In this document: piece after piece, positions 49,456 through 59,592 of the stretch | Numbering within the stretch: the stretch's first letter is position 1 | Layout: every line of letters begins with the position of its first letter | NCBI RefSeq assembly: GCF_035621455.1 | Contig: NZ_CP141822.1 | Span: 2,852,001-2,916,000, forward strand | Direction: 5' to 3' | Length of the DNA stretch: 64,000 nucleotides | Source of the DNA: Vibrio natriegens NBRC 15636 = ATCC 14048 = DSM 759 | GTDB taxonomy: Bacteria > Pseudomonadota > Gammaproteobacteria > Enterobacterales > Vibrionaceae | Translations under genes and position numbers: made by a program | Notes under the pieces: model-generated | The model's input: only the letters and a program-made list of their open reading frames with translations | Database searches by the model: none | Told to the model about the DNA's origin: nothing

Positions 49456-50988
49456 TTACTTAACCAGAATATCACCTGACATTTCTGCAGGGATTTCCAG
49501 ACCAGCCAGAGAAAGCATGGTTGGCGCTAGATCAGACAGTTTACCGCCTTCTTTAAACTCAACCGCTTTGTCACCTACGTAGATTAGAGGTACTGGTAGG
49601 TTTGTGTGCGCTGTGTGAGTACCGCCAGTTTCTGGGTCAACCATCATTTCTGCGTTACCGTGGTCAGCAGTGATAAGTAGCTGGCCGCCCGCTTCTTTGA
49701 TAGCTTCAACCACTTTGCCCACGCTTTCGTCTAGCGCTTCGATCGCTTTTTCAGCCGCTTCGTAAACACCAGTGTGACCAACCATGTCTGCGTTCGGGTA
49801 GTTACAGATGATAGTATCGTACTTACCAGATTTAATAGCCGCTACCAGCTTCTCAGTTAGCTCTGGAGAGCTCATTTCTGGTTGAAGGTCGTAAGTTGCA
49901 ACTTTTGGAGAAGCAACAAGTTGACGCTCTTCACCGTCAAACTCGCTTTCAACACCGCCGTTGAAGAAGAAAGTAACGTGCGCGTATTTCTCTGTTTCAG
50001 AGATACGTAGCTGAGTTTGACCTTGCTTAGACAACCACTCACCGTACGTGTTCTCTAGAGACGCAGGTGGGAATGCGATTGCTAGTGGGATATCCGCTGC
50101 GTATTGAGTCAGCATCACGAAGTGAAGTGATGGGAATGCTTCGCGCTCAAAACCATCAAATTCAGGTACGAATGCACGTGTGATTTGACGTGCGCGGTCT
50201 GCGCGGTAGTTCATGAAGATAACAGCATCGCCATCTTGCATGATTGCATCTTCTTCGCCTTCCGCTTTGATTGCTGTCGCTTTCACGAACTCATCGTTTT
50301 CTTCACGAGCGTAAGCCGCTTCCAAGCCAGCTACTGCTGTTTCAGCTGTGAATTCTGCTTTCGCTTGAGTTAGAAGATCGTAAGCTACCTGAACACGTTC
50401 CCAGTTGTTATCACGGTCCATTGCGTAGTAACGGCCCACTAGAGAAGCAACTCGGCCTTTACCTAGTTTCGCAAATAGATCTTGGAAACGTTGTAGCGAG
50501 TTTTCTGCACTGCGAGGTGGCGTATCACGGCCGTCCAGGAAGCAATGTAGGTAGATTTTTTCTGCGCCACGAGCTGCAGCCATTTCAACCGCTGCGTAGA
50601 TGTGATCTTCGTGAGAGTGTACGCCACCTGGAGACATCAGACCCATGATGTGTACTGCTTTCTCAGCTTTTACAGCTGCATCGATAGCTTCAACCAACGC
50701 TGGTGTTTCAGCGAATTCGCCGTCAGCGATAGATTTAGTAATACGAGTTAGGTCTTGGTATACAACTCGACCTGCGCCAATGTTAGTGTGACCAACTTCT
50801 GAGTTACCCATTTGACCATCAGGAAGGCCAACATCCATACCTGAAGCAGAGATTAGAGTATTTGGGTTGTTCGCAATCAGTGCATCCATTACTGGCGTTT
50901 TCGCATTCGCAATTGCGTTACTTGCTGTGTCTTCACGGTAACCGTAACCGTCAAGGATAACTAGAGCCAATGGCTTCTTAGCTGACAT
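49456..50988 (-). CDS. gpmI: 2,3-bisphosphoglycerate-independent phosphoglycerate mutase
   Basis: GpmI interconverts 3- and 2-phosphoglycerate using two Mn2+. The ATG at 50988 ([20 protein letters not shown]) has a GAGGTC box; a longer frame is rejected. The 510 residues show the metal-binding ILDGYG, the phosphoserine site in [22 protein letters not shown] (in the 55-77 region), FLDGRDTPP and the alkaline-phosphatase-type metal motifs [14 protein letters not shown] and [11 protein letters not shown]. It is transcribed alone. Confidence 0.98.
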   Translation of the reverse strand: MSAKKPLALVILDGYGYREDTASNAIANAKTPVMDALIANNPNTLISASGMDVGLPDGQMGNSEVGHTNIGAGRVVYQDLTRITKSIADGEFAETPALVEAIDAAVKAEKAVHIMGLMSPGGVHSHEDHIYAAVEMAAARGAEKIYLHCFLDGRDTPPRSAENSLQRFQDLFAKLGKGRVASLVGRYYAMDRDNNWERVQVAYDLLTQAKAEFTAETAVAGLEAAYAREENDEFVKATAIKAEGEEDAIMQDGDAVIFMNYRADRARQITRAFVPEFDGFEREAFPSLHFVMLTQYAADIPLAIAFPPASLENTYGEWLSKQGQTQLRISETEKYAHVTFFFNGGVESEFDGEERQLVASPKVATYDLQPEMSSPELTEKLVAAIKSGKYDTIICNYPNADMVGHTGVYEAAEKAIEALDESVGKVVEAIKEAGGQLLITADHGNAEMMVDPETGGTHTAHTNLPVPLIYVGDKAVEFKEGGKLSDLAPTMLSLAGLEIPAEMSGDILVK

Positions 50989-51542
50989 AGTGATGACCTC
51001 ATCAAATTTAGTAACTTTTTGGCGTGTAGGGCTTCTCTGCCCCATCTAACCCTGAAACAAAACTAGCGTAATTTTACTACACTTTTTAACCAAAACTGTA
51101 GGGTAAGATCAAATATTGTTTGCGATTTATCGTTGCTATCTTACAAGTTTAGGAAACAACGAGTCTCTGTCAGCAAACCTGTCCAACAAGCATAGTCACT
51201 CCCCACAAGCTTTGTACACCCGGTCTATATTCGATTTTTACGTCCGATTTTGGCGGTAGATCTTTCTAAGCGAGTCGCGTTTTAGACCTGTGTTGTTGCT
51301 TGAAAGACAAAACCTATCGCTTATTGTTCTCCTTTTCCTGAAAAACAGAAGTCACTTAGACCAATAGCTACAATAGGAAATCTTGATGAATAAAGCCGCG
51401 GCCAGTGGCAGGGTAATTCTGGCGTGATGAATTTGTAGAGATCTCAATTATTCGTTAGAAAATTTTAACCCTCTCGCCTAAGAGGCCTAACCTCGCTATA
51501 CTCCTGCTTTAATTTTCCGCCAACAGTGCAAGAGCTCAAGAC
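50989..51542. other. gpmI-yibN intergenic region
   Basis: About 550 bp without a convincing gene. It contains a short GGGC/GCCC hairpin near the gpmI leader and a TATACT just before the yibN start that may be its -10 (no good -35 partner). I see no tRNA, repeat or terminator. An undetected small RNA is possible but nothing shows it. Confidence 0.5.
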
Positions 51543-51977
51543 ATGCAAGAGTACATTGAATTTTTCCAACAAAACATGATTCTATCTTTGGTTTGGGTAG
51601 GTCTTCTTATCGCATTTATCCTGAATATCGTTAAGTCAGCGACAGCGGCATACAAAGAAATCAACGTAAACCAACTGACTCACCTTATTAACCGTGAAAA
51701 CGGTGTTGTGGTGGATATTCGTACACAAGATGAGTACAAAAAAGGCCATATCACTGACTCACTTCACATTTTACCGTCAGATATCAAATCAGGTAGCTTT
51801 GGTAGCCTTGAAAACCATAAATCCGACCCAATCATCCTAGTATGCAAGACGGGCCAAACCGCTCAGGAGAGCGCAAACCTACTAGCAAAAGCAGGCTTTA
51901 CAAACGTAAGTCTACTTAAGAATGGTTTGATCGCATGGAACGAAGCGAACCTTCCTTTAGTACGCGGTAAAAAGTAG
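51543..51977 (+). CDS. yibN: Membrane-anchored rhodanese-like protein YibN
   Basis: A 144-residue rhodanese-domain protein with one N-terminal membrane segment (about 12-30, ILSLVWVGLLIAFILNIV). The rhodanese fold covers about 40-140, with VVDIRTQDEYKKGHI and the active-site loop CKTGQTAQES (Cys about 101). It is a putative sulfurtransferase facing the cytoplasm. As I recall E. coli YibN, the loop cysteine is not in this position, so this one looks more clearly catalytic. It precedes secB, but grxC, found between them in E. coli, is missing. Confidence 0.9.
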   Translation: MQEYIEFFQQNMILSLVWVGLLIAFILNIVKSATAAYKEINVNQLTHLINRENGVVVDIRTQDEYKKGHITDSLHILPSDIKSGSFGSLENHKSDPIILVCKTGQTAQESANLLAKAGFTNVSLLKNGLIAWNEANLPLVRGKK

Positions 51978-52136
51978 TACAAAGGTCGCCTTCATCGCGA
52001 TTGGGAGCCTAGTGGATAACAAACTGAGCAAATAAAAAGCAGTTGAAGCCCTAAGTTGTGACGCTTTGCACGTAATACACGCTTCATCTAGTCACGGTAA
52101 ACTTGCTCAGTTAGTCTCAGGACAAACCAGATTTCT

Positions 52137-52157
52137 GGGTTTAGGCGTTCTAAACCC
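52137..52157 (+). other. Hairpin in the secB upstream region
   Basis: GGGTTTAG and CTAAACCC form an eight-pair stem around GCGTT, 27 bp before the secB start. No T run follows, so it may be a leader hairpin rather than a terminator. Confidence 0.4.
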
Positions 52158-52183
52158 AACAAATGTTTATTAAGGATTTAAAA

Positions 52184-52654
52184 ATGGCAGAAGCTACACC
52201 ACAAGACGCACAACAAAACTTCGCAATTCAACGCATCTTCCTGAAAGACGTTTCTTTCGAAGCGCCTAACTCTCCAGTAGTCTTTCAAAAAGAGTGGAAC
52301 CCAGACGTTAAACTAGACCTAGACACTCAAAGCCGTGAGCTTGGTGAAGGCGTTTACGAAGTCGTTCTACGTCTGACAGTTACTGTTAAGAACGAAGAAG
52401 AAACAGCGTTCCTATGTGAAGTTCAACAAGGTGGTATCTTCACAGCTGAAAAAATGGAAGCTGGTCAACTAGCGCATTGCCTAGGTGCATTCTGCCCTAA
52501 CATCCTATTCCCATACGCTCGCGAAACTATCTCAAGCCTAGTGGTTAAAGGTACGTTCCCTCAACTGAACCTAGCACCAGTAAACTTTGACGCTCTGTTC
52601 ATGAACTACCTACAACAGCAAGCTCAACAAGGTGAAGGCGAAGCTGAAGCGTAA
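52184..52654 (+). CDS. secB: Protein-export chaperone SecB
   Basis: SecB is a tetrameric chaperone that keeps precursors unfolded for SecA. The start is the ATG at 52184 ([19 protein letters not shown]) with a TAAGGA box, giving 156 residues; the longer frame from 52163 is rejected. The [19 protein letters not shown] and GGIFTA segments and the [16 protein letters not shown] motif are all diagnostic. It is followed by gpsA and cysE, as in other gammaproteobacteria. Confidence 0.98.
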   Translation: MAEATPQDAQQNFAIQRIFLKDVSFEAPNSPVVFQKEWNPDVKLDLDTQSRELGEGVYEVVLRLTVTVKNEEETAFLCEVQQGGIFTAEKMEAGQLAHCLGAFCPNILFPYARETISSLVVKGTFPQLNLAPVNFDALFMNYLQQQAQQGEGEAEA

Positions 52655-52864
52655 TTCACATTTGTAAGTGACACGTCGGTTTGAAGACAGCCGAAAGTGT
52701 CACATACCTAAGAAAATGCACAAAGCGTCCACCGAGCGATGCGATGTGCATTTTTTATTTCTGAATAAGTTGCAAGACAAACCCTAGTTCCTAGCCCCTA
52801 GACAGCGTAAAATCTGGCAATAATGAACTAGATTCTACTAGTAGAACAACGATTAGGCGGTAGC

Positions 52865-53902
52865 ATGACACAAGCAAATACCAACAATGCTTACGGTAAA
52901 GACATCGCAATGACTGTGATTGGCGCAGGCTCGTATGGCACCTCACTGGCTATTTCTCTTGCCCGTAACGGTGCAAACGTGATCCTTTGGGGTCATGACC
53001 CAGAGCACATGGCTCGCCTTGAAGCAGATCGTGCTAACCACGAATTCTTACCTGATATCGATTTTCCAGAAAGTCTGATTATCGAATCGGATCTGGAAAA
53101 AGCGGTGCAAGCAAGTCGTGACTTGTTGGTTGTCGTTCCGAGCCATGTATTTGGTATCGTTCTGAAAAGCTGTAAGCCTTTCCTACGTGAAGATACACGC
53201 ATCTGCTGGGCAACCAAAGGCCTAGAGCCAGAAACTGGTCGTCTGTTAAAAGATGTCGCCTTTGATATCATCGGGGAAAACTACTCGCTGGCAGTATTGT
53301 CTGGCCCAACTTTCGCCAAAGAACTGGCCATGGGGCTGCCAACGGCAATTTCCGTTGCGTCACCAGATGCTGAATTTGTTGCTGATCTGCAAGAAAAGAT
53401 CCACTGCAGCAAAACATTCCGCGTGTACGCTAATAGTGATTTCATTGGCATGCAGCTTGGTGGTGCCGTAAAAAATGTCATTGCGATCGGCGCTGGTATG
53501 TCAGATGGTATCGGATTTGGTGCTAACGCACGAACTGCACTGATCACCCGAGGCTTGGCTGAAATGAGCCGTTTAGGTGCCGCTCTGGGTGCGAAACCAG
53601 AAACCTTTATGGGTATGGCTGGGTTGGGTGATCTTGTTCTCACCTGTACCGATAACCAATCCCGTAACCGTCGTTTTGGTTTGGCATTAGGTCAAGGTAA
53701 AGACGTCGATACCGCGCAGGAAGAAATTGGTCAGGTTGTGGAAGGTTACCGCAACACCAAAGAGGTATGGATGCTCTCCCAACGTATGGGTGTTGAAATG
53801 CCAATTGTTGACCAAATTTATCAAGTATTGTATCAAGGAAAAGACGCGCGCCTGGCAGCACAAGATTTACTTGCTCGTGACAAAAAGTCTGAAGGTAAAT
53901 AG
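52865..53902 (+). CDS. gpsA: Glycerol-3-phosphate dehydrogenase [NAD(P)+]
   Basis: GpsA makes sn-glycerol 3-phosphate from dihydroxyacetone phosphate for phospholipid synthesis. The 345 residues have a Rossmann nucleotide-binding motif ([19 protein letters not shown], about 18-36), [26 protein letters not shown] and the catalytic lysine in [13 protein letters not shown] (about residue 204). A GGCGG sequence precedes the ATG. It follows secB by 210 nt and leads to cysE. Confidence 0.98.
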   Translation: MTQANTNNAYGKDIAMTVIGAGSYGTSLAISLARNGANVILWGHDPEHMARLEADRANHEFLPDIDFPESLIIESDLEKAVQASRDLLVVVPSHVFGIVLKSCKPFLREDTRICWATKGLEPETGRLLKDVAFDIIGENYSLAVLSGPTFAKELAMGLPTAISVASPDAEFVADLQEKIHCSKTFRVYANSDFIGMQLGGAVKNVIAIGAGMSDGIGFGANARTALITRGLAEMSRLGAALGAKPETFMGMAGLGDLVLTCTDNQSRNRRFGLALGQGKDVDTAQEEIGQVVEGYRNTKEVWMLSQRMGVEMPIVDQIYQVLYQGKDARLAAQDLLARDKKSEGK

Positions 53903-53974
53903 CACCCTAACGCCTCATCTGAGAAGAATATAAGTTGTCGGGTCACGGAAGAAGAACTACTCAGGATATTGAGA

Positions 53975-54796
53975 ATGAAACACTGCGAAAAACAAAAAGT
54001 CTGGAACAAAATTGTTGCAGAAGCCCGCGAAATGTCAGAGCAGGAGCCAATGCTGGCCAGCTTTTACCACGCGACGATCATCAAGCATGAAAGTCTCGGC
54101 GCTGCCCTGAGTTACATTTTGGCCAACAAATTAGACACAGCCTCGATGCCAGCTATGGCAGTGAGGGAGGTAATTGAAGAGGCGTTTATCGCCGATCCAA
54201 ACATTACCGACTGTGCGGCCTGCGACATTTGTGCCACAGTGAATCGTGACCCTGCGGTTTCTATGTACTCAATGCCCCTGCTGTATTTAAAAGGCTACCA
54301 CGCGCTGCAAGGATATCGTGTCGCAAACTGGTTGTGGTCACAAGGCCGTCATGCATTAGCGACCTATCTGCAAAACCAAATTTCGGTTGCGTGTCAGGTG
54401 GATATTCACCCTGCGGCGCGAATTGGCTGTGGGATCATGCTCGACCACGCGACAGGCATCGTGATTGGTGAAACCGCCGTTGTGGAAGATGATGTATCTA
54501 TCCTGCAGGACGTGACCTTAGGTGGTACGGGTAAAGAGTGCGGTGATCGTCACCCGAAAATCCGTGAAGGCGTGATGATTGGTGCCGGTGCAAAAATTCT
54601 TGGTAACATCGAAGTGGGTGAAGGTGCAAAAATTGGCTCTTGCTCCGTGGTTCTACAACCGGTTCCCCCTCACACGACCGTGGCAGGGGTACCAGCAAAA
54701 ATCGTGGGCCGACCAAAAACAGATAAGCCATCACTCGATATGGACCAGGGCTTCAATGGCAAATCTCAAAGCTTTATCCATGGAGATGGTATTTAA
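53975..54796 (+). CDS. cysE: Serine O-acetyltransferase
   Basis: CysE acetylates serine with acetyl-CoA to give O-acetylserine, the substrate for cysteine synthesis. I start at the ATG 53975 (MKHCEKQKVWNKIVAEA), preferring it to a TTG six bases upstream. The 273 residues have an N-terminal helical domain (about 1-135) and a left-handed beta-helix hexapeptide domain (about 135-250), with DIHPAARIGCGIMLDHATG and GGTGKECGDRHPKI, whose His residues are catalytic. The C-terminal tail is typical of feedback-inhibited enzymes. Confidence 0.97.
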   Translation: MKHCEKQKVWNKIVAEAREMSEQEPMLASFYHATIIKHESLGAALSYILANKLDTASMPAMAVREVIEEAFIADPNITDCAACDICATVNRDPAVSMYSMPLLYLKGYHALQGYRVANWLWSQGRHALATYLQNQISVACQVDIHPAARIGCGIMLDHATGIVIGETAVVEDDVSILQDVTLGGTGKECGDRHPKIREGVMIGAGAKILGNIEVGEGAKIGSCSVVLQPVPPHTTVAGVPAKIVGRPKTDKPSLDMDQGFNGKSQSFIHGDGI

Positions 54797-54843
54797 TCGC
54801 TCTCTAATTTTTATATAACAACAATGTGGTAGGTAACTCTCAA

Positions 54844-55974
54844 GTGCGAAAACAAAATCATCCAGTGCTCCGCTCGGCTATTTTATTAACTTGTGCTTTA
54901 TCTGCCACGTTCCCTCTCACCTCTTCCGCTGTGAGTCAGCAAGAGTTGAAAGGGGTCTCCAGCGAAATCAATCGCCAGAAGAAAGCCCTCACCTCTCAAG
55001 AAAAGCAACTGAATGAACTGCAAAAATCTCTGAAAGACCAAGAGCTGGGGATCTCAGCTCTAGAAAGAGAGATCAAACAGACCAAAGCAGAGCTCACTCA
55101 AGCCGATAAAAACATCAATAACTTAGAAGAAAAGATCGCCTTACAAGAGGGTCAGCGTCAGGCGCAGGAAGAAGAGCTGAAACAGCTTCTGCAAACCTAT
55201 TACGTGACTGAGCGTGCTAAAGCCAATGGGCACTTGCTCAATCAGGGCGTCGAAGAAGATCGTATCAGCCAGTACTTTCAACACTTGGCAAAAGCACGCT
55301 CCGAAATCATTGATGCCATTACCCAAACCACTCAGAAGCTGGAACACAATAAGAACCAACTTGAGCTGGAAAAAGAGCAAATTGAAACGCTGCTAAAACA
55401 GCAATCCGAAAAGCGTACCGCGCTGGCAAGTACGCAGTCGAAACGTAAACAAACGCTGAGCAAAATTCAGGGCAGCATTACCAACGACAAACGCTATCTG
55501 GCAGAGTTGCAGCGTAATGAAACTCGCCTTAAAGCCGAAATAGCTAAAGCCGCTAAGCGCAATGCGGTGCCAATGGATGGTTTAGGTAAGCAGCGCGGTA
55601 AACTACCTTGGCCAATAACAGGTAGTGTGCTGCATAACTTCGGCACTCGTCAGACTGGTCAGGTTAACTGGAAAGGCATGGTGCTATCCGCCAACTATGG
55701 CCAGCAAGTCAAAGCGGTTTATCCCGGCACTGTCGTATTCGCTGAGTACTTACGTGGTTATGGATTGGTGGTACTCCTCGACCACGGTAAAGGAGACATG
55801 ACCCTTTACGGATACAATCAGGCACTAACGAAAAAAGAAGGTGATAGAGTGACAGCTGGTGAGGTTATTGCTCTTGCTGGTGATACCGGGGGTCAAGACA
55901 GAGCATCCCTTTACTTTGAGATTCGTCGTAACAGCGAAGCACAAAACCCGAAATCCTGGTTAAAACGCCTGTAA
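54844..55974 (+). CDS. envC: Murein hydrolase activator EnvC
   Basis: EnvC is recruited to the septum and activates AmiA and AmiB. The start is uncertain: GTG at 54844 (MRKQNHPVLRSAILLTC) is preferred over a GTG 18 bases earlier, giving 376 residues. A signal peptide (about 1-30), a long coiled coil (about 35-255, rich in Gln and Lys heptads) and a C-terminal LytM domain (about 265-375) are seen. The LytM domain lacks the zinc-binding His/Asp motif (LLDHGKGDMTLYGYN), as expected for an activator rather than an enzyme. Confidence 0.92.
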   Translation: MRKQNHPVLRSAILLTCALSATFPLTSSAVSQQELKGVSSEINRQKKALTSQEKQLNELQKSLKDQELGISALEREIKQTKAELTQADKNINNLEEKIALQEGQRQAQEEELKQLLQTYYVTERAKANGHLLNQGVEEDRISQYFQHLAKARSEIIDAITQTTQKLEHNKNQLELEKEQIETLLKQQSEKRTALASTQSKRKQTLSKIQGSITNDKRYLAELQRNETRLKAEIAKAAKRNAVPMDGLGKQRGKLPWPITGSVLHNFGTRQTGQVNWKGMVLSANYGQQVKAVYPGTVVFAEYLRGYGLVVLLDHGKGDMTLYGYNQALTKKEGDRVTAGEVIALAGDTGGQDRASLYFEIRRNSEAQNPKSWLKRL

Positions 55975-55991
55975 GTAAAAATAGCCTAAAG

Positions 55992-56016
55992 AAAAAGGAG
56001 CCGATGGCTCCTTTTT
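55992..56016. terminator. envC terminator
   Basis: AAAAAGGAGCC and GGCTCCTTTTT form an 11-pair stem around GAT. It lies 17 bp after the envC stop and may also serve the convergent DHH gene. Confidence 0.9.
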
Positions 56017-56040
56017 ACACAAATGAATGACTCTAAATCG

Positions 56041-56997
56041 TTACGCGTAATACGTTTCAACCGCGTCAATAAATGCGCTCACATCGTCTTTGCTTAACGC
56101 ATTGATTCCCGCCGCAGCCTCTCGACCACCGCCTGTCGGGAACTGTCCACAAACCGCCACCGCACCCTGCTTGTTATTCAATGGAGCGCGCAGTGATACC
56201 GTATAAGTACCATCTACGTTTTCGGTTAAAACAGCATGAGCTGAATCTGGGTTTTGATTCGCCAACCAGTTACCATAAACTCCGCTGATACGACGTGAAG
56301 CGGCATTGTCTGGTAGCTCAAACAGTTTCAGTTTATTGCTTTCATGGGTGGCAGGAATCGCTTGGGCGGCATCCATATCTTGCTGATAGGCCGATTGCAG
56401 CAAGTAGAATGGAGAAGACGCATCTGCAATGACATCAAATGGCGAAGTATATTTCATCAATGCTTGATATAAATCCGCCGGATGAAAATGTAGATCATCA
56501 ACCTTCGAACCATAGCCGTTGTAATTGATCAACGTGCCCAGCTCTTTCAGTTGCGCTTTCTGCTCTGCCGAAAAGCCAGCAAGGTCAGCCAGTTCATCAG
56601 CTTTAGCAATCAGGTTATCACCATACGCTGCCGTTATAGCCCAGGCATGAAAACGTCCCTGCAACAGTTTATCGACAATCAAAGCCGTACACATATTCGC
56701 ATCGAGATCGATGTGCGCATCTAAGTTACCATGCTGTGGAATGTCACCCGCTTTATGGTGATCGGCGTAAAAAACATGAGCGCCCTGAGCCAAAGCATGC
56801 TCCAGACCTGCCATGTTCTTTTCCATCGAAACGTCTAAAACCGTCAGCTCGTCGCCCGCTTGTACATCCACGGTTTCTACCAGCTTGATACCGCGTTTTA
56901 CACCCGTTACCAATTTGGCTTCCAGAGGATCAGCTAAGCGCAGTTGCAGCAGAGCGATAATGCCGTCCGCATCACCATTAAATATGTCGTAATTCAT
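56041..56997 (-). CDS. DHH-family phosphoesterase
   Basis: A 318-residue protein of the DHH/DHHA1 superfamily, whose members hydrolyse phosphodiesters (oligoribonucleotides, cyclic dinucleotides or nucleotides). Metal-binding motifs are FNGDADG (6-12), TVLDVSM (about 52-58) and the signature ADHHKAG (about 78-84), with AYGDN (about 124-128). The C-terminal DHHA1-type GGGREAAAG motif completes the active site. Nano-RNase and single-stranded DNA exonuclease are possible roles. It is a single gene flanked by envC and the TetR gene. Confidence 0.83.
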   Translation of the reverse strand: MNYDIFNGDADGIIALLQLRLADPLEAKLVTGVKRGIKLVETVDVQAGDELTVLDVSMEKNMAGLEHALAQGAHVFYADHHKAGDIPQHGNLDAHIDLDANMCTALIVDKLLQGRFHAWAITAAYGDNLIAKADELADLAGFSAEQKAQLKELGTLINYNGYGSKVDDLHFHPADLYQALMKYTSPFDVIADASSPFYLLQSAYQQDMDAAQAIPATHESNKLKLFELPDNAASRRISGVYGNWLANQNPDSAHAVLTENVDGTYTVSLRAPLNNKQGAVAVCGQFPTGGGREAAAGINALSKDDVSAFIDAVETYYA

Positions 56998-57131
56998 TGA
57001 AAGATAATTCCTTTATCGAGATAACTTTGCTCAGGTATAAATTGAGGTTTGTAACTATTGTGCGCTGCGCGTGCCACAAGTCAACTCAAGTTACGATTCG
57101 AAAATGAAATTAAGCTTAAAATAATACGCCA

Positions 57132-57767
57132 TTAGCCCTGCATAGCACTTACGCCATCTTCCAACAGTAACAACTGCTCCAACCCTTGCTCCGTTGCGAG
57201 TGGTTTTACAACATTTATCATCTGAAGCATGCCTTGTCGCACCATTTGCTCGGTAATGTTGGATTTAGGTAGCATCGCAGATTGGTAAGACAACCAACTA
57301 CAAGCGATGAGGTGCAGCGTGCATACCAAAGATGTTAATTGCTGCTGATCAACGTTCAGCAATTTGAGGGCAACGAATTCCTGCATGATCGCAATCAAAT
57401 TGGCTTGCAGTTTGTCCTGCACCTCGATGTATTGCTCGTGAAGTTGCTCATCACGCGACAAAATCTCTGGTAAATTGGCGTAGAAAAAACGGTACTTCCA
57501 CATCAGCGTAAAGGTCGAATCTAGGTAACTCTTCAGCATAGTCAGACTCTCTTGAGAGCCTTTAAGAGGGGTAAATCTTTCTAAAAGTTCTGCTGAATAA
57601 AGCGCAAAGATTTCGCGGACGATTTCTTGCTTATTGCGAAAGTGGTAATAAAGATTACCTGGACTGATTTCGATGTGATCGGCAATGTGATTAGTGGTGA
57701 TATTTCGCTCACCATGTTGGTTAAACAACTCCAGTGCCGCGTAGACTATTTTGTCGCGCGTTTTCAT
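57132..57767 (-). CDS. TetR family transcriptional regulator
   Basis: A 211-residue one-domain regulator. The N-terminal HTH (about 1-50) reads KIVYAALELFNQHGERNITTNHIADHIEISPGNLYYHFRNKQEI, with the conserved YYHFRNK. The C-terminal ligand-binding part (about 60-205) is helical and has no recognised signature. It is transcribed with the VanZ-like gene upstream (22-bp gap). Its target and ligand are unknown to me; autoregulation is plausible. Confidence 0.88.
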   Translation of the reverse strand: MKTRDKIVYAALELFNQHGERNITTNHIADHIEISPGNLYYHFRNKQEIVREIFALYSAELLERFTPLKGSQESLTMLKSYLDSTFTLMWKYRFFYANLPEILSRDEQLHEQYIEVQDKLQANLIAIMQEFVALKLLNVDQQQLTSLVCTLHLIACSWLSYQSAMLPKSNITEQMVRQGMLQMINVVKPLATEQGLEQLLLLEDGVSAMQG

Positions 57768-57788
57768 TATTATCGTATTCCCTTTTCT

Positions 57789-58163
57789 TTAACGAATCGA
57801 GTATAGCGACTTCACCAACCTAGGTCGATAGAGGCTCCAAATACGATAACTTAGCAGACCAGTCAGAATCCCCGTGCCATTAGCGACAAGGTCTAACCAA
57901 GAGGTTTCTCTACCGACATAACCTTGTAGCCATTCAATCACCGCGCTGAACAACAGGATACTAATTGCCACTATCCAGCGTTTTCGCCAATGACGAACAC
58001 AGCAACAAGCAACAAAAGCAAAACTCGTGTATGCCATTAAATGTTGTAGCTTATCGAGGTAAGTAAACGACCCCCACTTTTGTAGCTCTCCTGAGCTGAG
58101 CGATAAATACGCAATCACAACAGCGCAACCGCAAATAATCAAACGTCCAACCGTTCGGTTCAT
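57789..58163 (-). CDS. VanZ-like membrane protein
   Basis: A 124-residue membrane protein of the VanZ-like family, with about four hydrophobic segments. Visible family features are YLDKLQHLMAYTSFAFV (about 35-51, with the conserved Asp-Lys and His) and EWLQGYVGRETSWLDLVANGTGIL (in the 82-106 region). The family is linked to glycopeptide resistance in Gram-positives, but Gram-negative members are of unknown function, so no resistance role is claimed. It lies ten bases downstream of epmA and 22 bp upstream of the TetR gene. Confidence 0.82.
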   Translation of the reverse strand: MNRTVGRLIICGCAVVIAYLSLSSGELQKWGSFTYLDKLQHLMAYTSFAFVACCCVRHWRKRWIVAISILLFSAVIEWLQGYVGRETSWLDLVANGTGILTGLLSYRIWSLYRPRLVKSLYSIR

Positions 58164-58172
58164 TGGATATCC

Positions 58173-59144
58173 TTATGCAATAGGGAACGGGAATGCTGTT
58201 ACCTGATCAATATGATCACAGCCTAAAGCCAACATGATGAGTCGATCAACGCCTAACGCTACGCCAGCACAGTCCGGCAACCCAGCCTCTAGTGCCGCAA
58301 TAAGATGATAGTCAATCGGCTGAGGCTTCAAACCCATCTCTAAGCGTTTCGCATTGTCTTGTTCAAAACGCGTAAGTTGTTCTTTAGGATTGTCTAACTC
58401 ATGGAAACCATTAGCGAGCTCTATCCCTTTAAAATACACTTCAAAGCGATCAGCAACACGGCTGTCTTGAGGGTTTATTTTTGCTAATGCCGCTTGCGAT
58501 GCAGGAAAGTCATAAACAAACGCAGGCGCATCCTGACCAATCTTACTTTCGACACCAATACTAAACAGGAGTTGCAGTAAAGTATCGCGGTCATCTTCCG
58601 GATCAGCAATATCACTCAGCCCCAGCTTTCCGGCGACGACTTTAAGCTCTGACATTGAGCCTTCAAGCGGACACACGCCTAGAACATCAAGAAACGCCTG
58701 CTGATACGTCATACGATGAGCCGAGCCACACTTCAGCACTCGCTGTAGCAACTCATCCATCTCATCCATTAACTGATGATGGTCAAAACCAACTCGATAC
58801 CATTCCAGCATGGTGAATTCTGGATTGTGGTAACGGCCATTCTCTTCGTTGCGAAACGCTTTATTGATCTGGTAGATGCAGCCACTACCCGCCGCCAATA
58901 AACGTTTCATATGGAATTCGGGACTGGTCATAAAGAACAGCTTACTGCCGTCAGCGTAGCCAGGGCCAACAAACTCGGTTTGAAAGGTATGCAAATGAAT
59001 ATCCGTCACCGTCGCGTGGCTCATGGCAGGCGTATCCACTTCCATCACTTGTCGCTCGGCAAAAAATCGGCGAATAGTGGCGATCAACGCCGCACGTTGA
59101 CGAAGTTGTTCAATGGAAGCAGTCGGTTGCCAATTGGTTTGCAT
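58173..59144 (-). CDS. epmA: Elongation factor P--(R)-beta-lysine ligase EpmA
   Basis: EpmA (PoxA/GenX/YjeA) attaches (R)-beta-lysine to EF-P, which relieves ribosome stalling at polyproline. It is a truncated class II lysyl-tRNA synthetase. The 323 residues contain motif 1 ([16 protein letters not shown]), motif 2 ([23 protein letters not shown]) and motif 3 ([15 protein letters not shown]). The anticodon-binding domain of LysRS is absent, as expected. It is divergent from frdA, the same neighbourhood as in E. coli. Confidence 0.97.
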   Translation of the reverse strand: MQTNWQPTASIEQLRQRAALIATIRRFFAERQVMEVDTPAMSHATVTDIHLHTFQTEFVGPGYADGSKLFFMTSPEFHMKRLLAAGSGCIYQINKAFRNEENGRYHNPEFTMLEWYRVGFDHHQLMDEMDELLQRVLKCGSAHRMTYQQAFLDVLGVCPLEGSMSELKVVAGKLGLSDIADPEDDRDTLLQLLFSIGVESKIGQDAPAFVYDFPASQAALAKINPQDSRVADRFEVYFKGIELANGFHELDNPKEQLTRFEQDNAKRLEMGLKPQPIDYHLIAALEAGLPDCAGVALGVDRLIMLALGCDHIDQVTAFPFPIA

Positions 59145-59592
59145 AACAAGTCTCTCAAAGCTTAGGGCTAGCAGCTAAAGCCCACATTCTACATGTTTTT
59201 ACTTTGGGGCGAGAAACGATTTCATTCGCTTTTAAAGACCGGTTATTACTGTGCGACAAAGCAACATGAAGCCAAAATTTTTCGTACTACAAAGCAAAAT
59301 CAACACTCACCACAAAACCTGTTATCAACCTCGCCAACAACAAGCAACACTCCATTAACACTCAATAATTTCAGTTAGAGGTTACAAATATTCTCGCCGT
59401 GATAGTAATCACATAACCTGTAATTTTTATGCTCTTAAGTGCATTACCAAAGAAAAAACCTAATTACATCAATATTTATCTCATACAGCTCCACTACACT
59501 AATCTCTACTACTTTCGGGGAGCTTCTCTTCGAGAACCCCTCACAATCACAATAACAAGCGGATTTCCGCAATTACTCACTGGAGGATAACT
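59145..59592. other. Divergent epmA-frdA regulatory region
   Basis: No gene is seen in these 448 bp. It holds the CRP site at 59398-59413 and an AT-rich stretch ahead of frdA. I found no convincing FNR (TTGAT-N4-ATCAA) or ArcA match. Anaerobic control is expected for frd but is not shown by this sequence. Confidence 0.55.
59398..59413. promoter_or_regulatory. Candidate CRP-binding site upstream of frdABCD
   Basis: CGTGA-TAGTAA-TCACA matches the TGTGA-N6-TCACA consensus with one mismatch, and lies about 180 bp upstream of the frdA start. It could control frd or the divergent epmA. Confidence 0.6.

Noticed and set aside
57789..58163. A glycopeptide-resistance role for the VanZ-like gene.
   Set aside because: No vanA/vanH/vanX-type genes are nearby, and Gram-negative VanZ-like proteins have no shown resistance role.
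59401..59592. An FNR box upstream of frdA.
   Set aside because: No segment matches TTGAT-N4-ATCAA in both halves; one half-site alone (ATCAA) is common in AT-rich DNA.
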